The notes beneath the pieces were generated by a model. That model worked only from the letters and a program-made list of their open reading frames with translations. It was not told the DNA's origin and searched no databases. Position numbers and translations under genes: made by a program. From positions 248,001-312,000 of the forward strand of contig NZ_JBFRCT010000009.1 in the NCBI RefSeq assembly GCF_052113225.1: a stretch of DNA of 64,000 nucleotides. The letters run 5' to 3'. Numbering within the stretch: position 1 is the first letter of the stretch; each line of letters begins with the position of its first letter. This document shows, one piece after another, positions 60,707 through 64,000 of this stretch. Origin of the DNA: Pristimantibacillus sp052113225 (GTDB lineage: Bacteria > Bacillota > Bacilli > Paenibacillales > Paenibacillaceae).

Positions 60707-60737
60707 ATTATATACCGAATGTATGTTCGCTATGCAA
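60707..60737 (-). promoter_or_regulatory. Sigma-A promoter of the polymerase operon
   Basis: TTGCAT (60737-60732), 17-bp spacer, TATATAAT (60714-60707) on the minus strand. One LexA box fills the spacer and the other lies just downstream. Confidence 0.75.
60716..60729 (-). promoter_or_regulatory. LexA/DinR box 2
   Basis: CGAACATACATTCG on the minus strand, inside the -35/-10 spacer. The start-to-start distance from box 1 is 29 bp, close to three helical turns. Confidence 0.82.
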
Positions 60738-60764
60738 GGGATATTTGGAGGTAATTTCAAACAG

Positions 60765-60880
60765 TTGGGTGTGTGGGTGGTGTTGTGGTGGTGGTTGTGT
60801 TGTGTGTAGTACGTACAACAAACAAACAAGAAGAGTAATCGGCGCTGCAGCATGCATGTAGTGTTAGTGTAGTAAACAAC
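60765..60880. repeat. GT-rich low-complexity tract
   Basis: Positions 60768-60812 are almost only G and T on the plus strand (repeats of GTGGTG, GTTGTG), then switch to an A/C-rich stretch (ACAACAAACAAACAA), and GTAGTG/ACAACAACACAAC recurs to 60890. TTGT..GTACGTAC..ACAA can fold. No gene is visible. Confidence 0.6.
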
Positions 60881-60896
60881 AACACAACGACGAATA

Positions 60897-61122
60897 TCGA
60901 TTCTAGTCTGAATTCTTGTTTGTGCGCTAATTTCAAGAAGGAAATCCCAGAGGTAAAAGATCTGAAAGCTAGAAATTATGGCAGTAATGCGGTTGTTGAT
61001 GTGGTCCTGTCAATCGATAAAACCCTTGATTTTTATGAAGCACATGAAGTAGCTACAGAGGTGGAATTGAAAAAACTTCAGAAGTATTAGAAGTACATGT
61101 GCATTATGAGCCAGCGAAATAA
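60897..61122 (+). pseudogene. C-terminal remnant of a cation diffusion facilitator, frameshifted
   Basis: From 60941 the frame reads EIPEVKDLKARNYGSNAVVD and then VVLSIDKTLDFYEAHEVATE, the cytoplasmic dimerisation domain of CDF metal efflux proteins. At about 61065-61075 (an A6 run) the frame stops making sense. The continuation TSEVLEVHVHYEPAK is in the -1 frame and ends at TAA 61120-61122, matching the family end. All the transmembrane part is gone. It is a decayed gene in a degenerate region. Confidence 0.75.
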
Positions 61123-61382
61123 TTGTGGCGTTGCACCTCAAATTGAGGTGGTAATGCAAAGAGAAGATTTCTACTTGTGGCATTAGTAAAAGCATTAGAG
61201 GTATAAAGCTAAAGGGAGAGGATAGTTGAATAAAGATTATTACAGCTGGTCATCCGATCGGCTGCTTTTTTCATTAGCGCAAGGCGTCAATAACTGCCTG
61301 TTTTATTTATTTCCCAGTCCAAATTCAATCTTATGCATAGTTTATTCTAATGCATTGAGTGACGTGGAAGGATGAGGGAAAC

Positions 61383-61568
61383 GTGAAACAAAAGCACAAA
61401 TGGAAGAATAATGCACATATGAAGAAAAAAACGAAACAAGAGGAGCTGCAACCCACAGGACAAAAGCTTGATTCAAATATAAATGAGCTAGAATGGTTGG
61501 ACGGGAAGGATGAATACAAAGTTAAGGAAACCCCTTCAAGAGGCTTTTTAAACGCCAGTTTGAAGTAA
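61383..61568 (+). CDS. Doubtful small basic protein
   Basis: A GTG start after GATGAGGGAAAC opens a 61-residue frame: lysine-rich N-terminus (KQKHKWKNNAHMKKKTKQ), then a more acidic LDSNINELEWLDGKDEYK. Not recognised. It could be the truncated start of a larger gene; a frame at 61359 would extend it by eight codons. The region around it is decayed, so I rate it low. Confidence 0.3.
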   Translation: MKQKHKWKNNAHMKKKTKQEELQPTGQKLDSNINELEWLDGKDEYKVKETPSRGFLNASLK

Positions 61569-61872
61569 TTACGGAGAATTGAGAGATCAATAAACAACAT
61601 GAGAAGACTGTCGATAACAATGTATAATTAACCTTTCAAGATGGAGATAATATAGAAGTCAATTGTTCTGCCGAAGAACGTTGACGTGAAGATATGGACG
61701 GTAGACATATGTCTACCGTTTTTTCTTTGATGTTGGGTGCCAAGATGTTACCTTTGTCTTGTCTCAGCTAACGGGAGGTTAGTGAGATCAATTTATCAGG
61801 AGCAGGCGCCGCGGCGACCTGCTCCTGTTCGCTAAACTATTCTTACGAATAGCTTTTCAATAGTAATTCTTG
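61569..61872. other. Gene-free stretch with several hairpins
   Basis: No supported gene. It holds the terminator at 61698-61724, a TCTCAgCTAAC/GTTAGTGAGA hairpin (61761-61786), GGAGCAGG/CCTGCTCC (61799-61825), and CTATTC/GAATAG (61837-61851), which may close the leftward merR gene. Confidence 0.5.
61698..61724 (+). terminator. Terminator downstream of the doubtful small ORF
   Basis: ACGGTAGACAT and ATGTCTACCGT form a perfect palindrome followed by TTTTTT. It implies that something is, or was, transcribed rightward here. Confidence 0.8.
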
Positions 61873-62250
61873 TTAACTCTCTTTTTCCGCAGAATCCAAC
61901 AATGCCATCTTGTTTGCCAGCATCCGTGCCAGATGTGTTTGAACTTGCTCCAATTCATCTTTTTTTCTTTCGATCTCCTGCATCTTTTGACTAAGAAGCT
62001 CAATTTTCTTTGAAAGGGGAAGATCATTTACCTCATAAGCTTGGATCACTTCTTTGAGTTCCGCTAACGTAAATCCTACGGCTTGAACCTTTTTCATCAT
62101 CAGAAGATGATCGACTGCCACTTCGTAATAGTCGCGATAATTGTTTTCTTCCCGTCGAACATGGCGGGCATCCAGAAGTCCTTCTTTTTCATAAAAGCGA
62201 ATGGCAGGCGGCGTTAAACCGGTCCTTTGTGCCAATACTTGGATTTTCAT
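61873..62250 (-). CDS. MerR family transcriptional regulator
   Basis: A 125-residue regulator: an N-terminal winged helix (KIQVLAQRTGLTPPAIRFYEKEGLL), then VQAVGFTLAELKEVIQ and a long dimerisation helix (about 80-115). There is no Cys-based metal site, so it likely senses an organic or redox signal. It is divergent from a quinone-oxidoreductase-like gene, with a MerR-type promoter between them. ATG 62250 is preceded by GAGGAGATTTTT on the minus strand. Confidence 0.88.
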   Translation of the reverse strand: MKIQVLAQRTGLTPPAIRFYEKEGLLDARHVRREENNYRDYYEVAVDHLLMMKKVQAVGFTLAELKEVIQAYEVNDLPLSKKIELLSQKMQEIERKKDELEQVQTHLARMLANKMALLDSAEKES

Positions 62251-62271
62251 AAAAATCTCCTCAAAATGGTC

Positions 62272-62303
62272 TTGACCTTCAAGTAAACTTTATAGTTTAT
62301 ACT
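62272..62303 (+). promoter_or_regulatory. MerR-type promoter with 20-bp spacer
   Basis: TTGACC (62272-62277) and TATACT (62298-62303) are 20 bp apart. The dyad TAAACT-TTAT-AGTTTA (62284-62299) sits in the spacer. Overlong spacers with a central dyad are characteristic of MerR-activated promoters. Confidence 0.75.
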
Positions 62304-62375
62304 CTAAACGTCGAGCGACACTATGTCAAAGCATAATAAAAGATTTAGACGAAAAACTCGGAAAGAAGGAGACAC

Positions 62376-63308
62376 ATGATGAGTACGATTCGCGCAATTG
62401 TTGTTGATCCCGCTGTACAAGGACGTCTAAAAGTCGACGAAGTAGAGGCCCCCCATCCAGCCTCGTCGGAAGCATTGGTTCGCGTTTATGCGATCTCGCT
62501 CAATCTTGGCGAGGTGCGCACTACAATAAGAGCAAATGCAGGGTGGCGCCCGGGGTGGGACCTATCCGGTGTAGTAGAACAGTCGGCTGCCGATGGATCG
62601 GGGCCTCCAGTCGGGGCCAGAGTCTTCGGAATGGTTCATTCAGGTTCATGGGCGGAACTTGTCGTCGTTCCAACGAATTTCTTATTAGAAATTCCCGAAA
62701 ATGTTACTTTTGCTCAGGCTGCAACTTTGCCCGTGGCTGGACTCACTGCTTTATTTGCATTGGAGAGAGGCGGCGTTCTTCTTCATCGAAAGGTGTTAGT
62801 TACTGGGGCATCCGGCGGTGTGGGCCATTTTGCTTGCCAGCTGGCAAAGGAAGCAGGCGCTATAGTTACCGCACTTGTGCGACGCGAAGAGCGTGTGGCT
62901 TGTCTTCAAGAGATAGGGGTACACAAGGTAGTTGTTGGAGAAGACGTTGTTGCAGCTCAATCGTTCGGTCCTTATGACGTTATCATCGATACGTTGGGTG
63001 GCAAATCGTTAAACATCGTTTCGACATTTCTTGTAAAAGGTGGCAGCTGTATTAACGTTGGAGCTGCAACAGAACCGGAAATGACGCTCCAGGCTAGACT
63101 TGACTCGGTTCCGGACGGAGTGCTCGTTCTTGATGGAATGCCATCAGAAGGTGTGTCAAAAGATCTTGGACGATTAGCTCAAATGGTTGCCGAGGGATTA
63201 TTGCATCCGCAAATCGGTCTGGAGGCACCATGGACCGAAATTGCTGAGGTTACCAAGAGCCTTTTGAACCGACGAGTTGTTGGTAAAGCGGTGCTATCTG
63301 TCTTTTGA
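62376..63308 (+). CDS. Zinc-independent MDR oxidoreductase (quinone oxidoreductase-like)
   Basis: A 310-residue medium-chain dehydrogenase/reductase. GroES-like N-terminal domain (residues 1-120) with GWDLSGVVEQ and no zinc Cys ligands; the NADPH-binding Rossmann domain has VLVTGASGGVGHFACQLAKEAG, then IIDTLGG. The C-terminal ending VVGKAVLSV is typical of the quinone oxidoreductase group. It probably reduces quinones or reactive enals and is likely activated by the divergent MerR protein. ATG 62376 or 62379; AAGAAGGAGA is upstream. Confidence 0.88.
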   Translation: MMSTIRAIVVDPAVQGRLKVDEVEAPHPASSEALVRVYAISLNLGEVRTTIRANAGWRPGWDLSGVVEQSAADGSGPPVGARVFGMVHSGSWAELVVVPTNFLLEIPENVTFAQAATLPVAGLTALFALERGGVLLHRKVLVTGASGGVGHFACQLAKEAGAIVTALVRREERVACLQEIGVHKVVVGEDVVAAQSFGPYDVIIDTLGGKSLNIVSTFLVKGGSCINVGAATEPEMTLQARLDSVPDGVLVLDGMPSEGVSKDLGRLAQMVAEGLLHPQIGLEAPWTEIAEVTKSLLNRRVVGKAVLSVF

Positions 63309-63405
63309 TGATACGTCTCAAAGTTCGTTTATAAGATAGGTGGATGTATGGCTTGGACCGCTTCCGTTCAATCGGTTGCTCATTTTTGGTATAACGATTA
63401 GAGCT

Positions 63406-63435
63406 TGATGCTCAAAAAGCATGATGCTCAAAAAG
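63406..63435 (+). repeat. Short direct repeat
   Basis: TGATGCTCAAAAAG occurs twice with a 16-bp period, just upstream of a probably truncated gene. Confidence 0.6.
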
Positions 63436-63470
63436 AATACAGGACTACGCAAAGGCTGTCTTAGAAATAA

Positions 63471-63896
63471 TCAAATCAATTTACCCAACTTCTCTTGAAC
63501 AGATTTGCGATATTAAATGTAATATGGCATGCGGTTGAAGATGGAATCATTCGAGACTATACGGGGTTTTTCGACATACTAGAGGTGTTTCATTGGGATC
63601 AGTTCGGCATGGTTGGCATGTTCGTTTACCAGTTCGGAGCTTATATGATGCTCATGTCGTTGCTAACCCTGCTGTTCTCGGGCTTGCGGCATGTTATGGG
63701 ATGGATCATTTGGTGCGTGCTGATTGCCGCCATTTCGATTGGTACCGCGCTGCCTGCTTTCCGCCCAGAGGTAGTAGACGGATTTAAGGTGCTGCTGTAT
63801 AACGATTCACTGCTGAAGGGATTCCTACTCACAATCTCTTTTGCCCTCGTATTCTCGATCGGTGGCTGGTTGTTTACACGTAGGCGGTTCATTTGA
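63471..63896 (+). pseudogene. Probable 5'-truncated membrane protein (permease-like C-terminus)
   Basis: The open frame starts after TAA 63468-63470 and has no ATG before the hydrophobic region; the first usable codon, TTG 63495, lacks a ribosome site. The product (about 133 residues) has FFDILEVFHWDQFGMVGMF and three hydrophobic segments (about 42-63, 68-88 and 109-128), ending FTRRRFI. It resembles the end of an ABC-2-type permease. The next gene starts 29 bp downstream, so it may once have been an ABC permease followed by a sensor gene. Assignment tentative. Confidence 0.4.
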
Positions 63897-63925
63897 TTTT
63901 TATAAAAGTAGAAGGTGAAGAACGA

Positions 63926-64000
63926 ATGAAAGAAAAAGATAAAAAAAATCAAACTTGGTTCTTATTGTATTCGTCTACTATGTAATCACTTCAATTGCAT
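63926..64000 (+). pseudogene. Start of a membrane protein gene, interrupted at an A8 run, cut by window edge
   Basis: ATG 63926 follows GAAGGTGAAGAACGA, a good ribosome site. As written the frame stops after 19 codons (TAA 63983-63985). If the A8 tract at 63941-63948 had nine A's, the frame would read SNLVLIVFVYYVITSIA, a plain transmembrane helix, and stay open to the edge. So the gene is frameshifted here, by real mutation, slippage or a sequencing error. Confidence 0.45.

Noticed and set aside
60665..60853. N-terminal extension of the Y-family polymerase by 63 codons
   Set aside because: It crosses the promoter and LexA boxes and encodes low-complexity residues from the GT-rich tract.
63357..63388. 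Terminator after the oxidoreductase gene
   Set aside because: Only four paired bases (ACCG/CGGT) before CATTTTT; too weak to call.

Overview
The window comes from a low- to mid-GC, endospore-forming Firmicute, most likely Paenibacillus or a close relative in Paenibacillaceae. The evidence is gene content and order that follow the ylaN/ylbFG and yloA-to-recG blocks of Bacillus subtilis, strong AGGAGG ribosome sites with frequent TTG and GTG starts, sporulation genes (spoVM, spoVIF), and dispersed intergenic repeats of a kind I associate with Paenibacillus. Identifications rest on reading the translations and on family knowledge; no database search was run.

Layout. 1-3.5 kb: the ylaN 3' end, a Ca2+/H+ exchanger, an Asp23-family protein and yugN-ftsW. 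3.5-4.1 kb: a long inverted repeat and eight tandem 40-bp repeats that run into the ribosome site of an M20 peptidase. 4.1-12.7 kb: M20 peptidase, CBS-pair protein, a bacterial XPB helicase with its partner protein, ricF(ylbF)-ylbG, a conserved hypothetical, a LysR regulator and a PHP phosphoesterase. 12.7-14.6 kb: an IS1182-type element whose transposase carries an internal deletion, enclosed by 41-bp inverted arms. 14.7-22.2 kb: rqcH (leftward), calcium ATPase, dapF and yitJ. 22.2-23.7 kb: remA-gmk-rpoZ.

23.7-29.5 kb is an accessory block inside otherwise conserved synteny: DeoR regulator, lutABC lactate oxidation genes, a HAD-like protein and a membrane J-domain-like protein. 29.6-48.7 kb is the conserved housekeeping run coaBC-priA-def-fmt-rsmB-rlmN-prpC-prkC-rsgA-rpe-(small membrane protein)-spoVM-rpmB(leftward)-yloU-fakA-degV/fakB-recG. 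It links coenzyme A synthesis, replication restart, translation initiation, RNA modification, Ser/Thr phosphorylation, ribosome assembly and fatty-acid phosphorylation. 48.7-51.4 kb: spoVIF, an SRAP-family protein (leftward) and a DUF2515 protein.

51.6-58.9 kb looks like an envelope or glycolipid locus: a COG4705 membrane protein, then a UgtP-like glycosyltransferase, an MFS transporter and an orphan sensor kinase in one overlapping operon, a divergently placed multi-pass GT-C-like membrane protein, and a DUF212 (divergent PAP2) protein. Two 11-bp-period direct repeats (TTAAGAA-N4-TTAAGAA type) sit upstream of its two main transcription units, which suggests one OmpR-type regulator controls both. 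58.9-60.7 kb: an SOS-controlled Y-family polymerase operon with two LexA boxes. 60.7-64.0 kb is decayed or accessory DNA: GT-rich low-complexity sequence, a frameshifted cation-diffusion-facilitator tail, a doubtful small ORF, a MerR/quinone-oxidoreductase pair with a 20-bp-spacer promoter, a probably 5'-truncated membrane protein, and an edge gene interrupted at an A8 tract.

I saw no CRISPR array, tRNA, rRNA or phage module. The items I would check first are the shared direct-repeat boxes of the envelope locus, the ATA-start candidate for yloU, the two families of intergenic repeats, the XPB/partner operon, and the operator plus nine-codon ORF ahead of deoR-lutABC.
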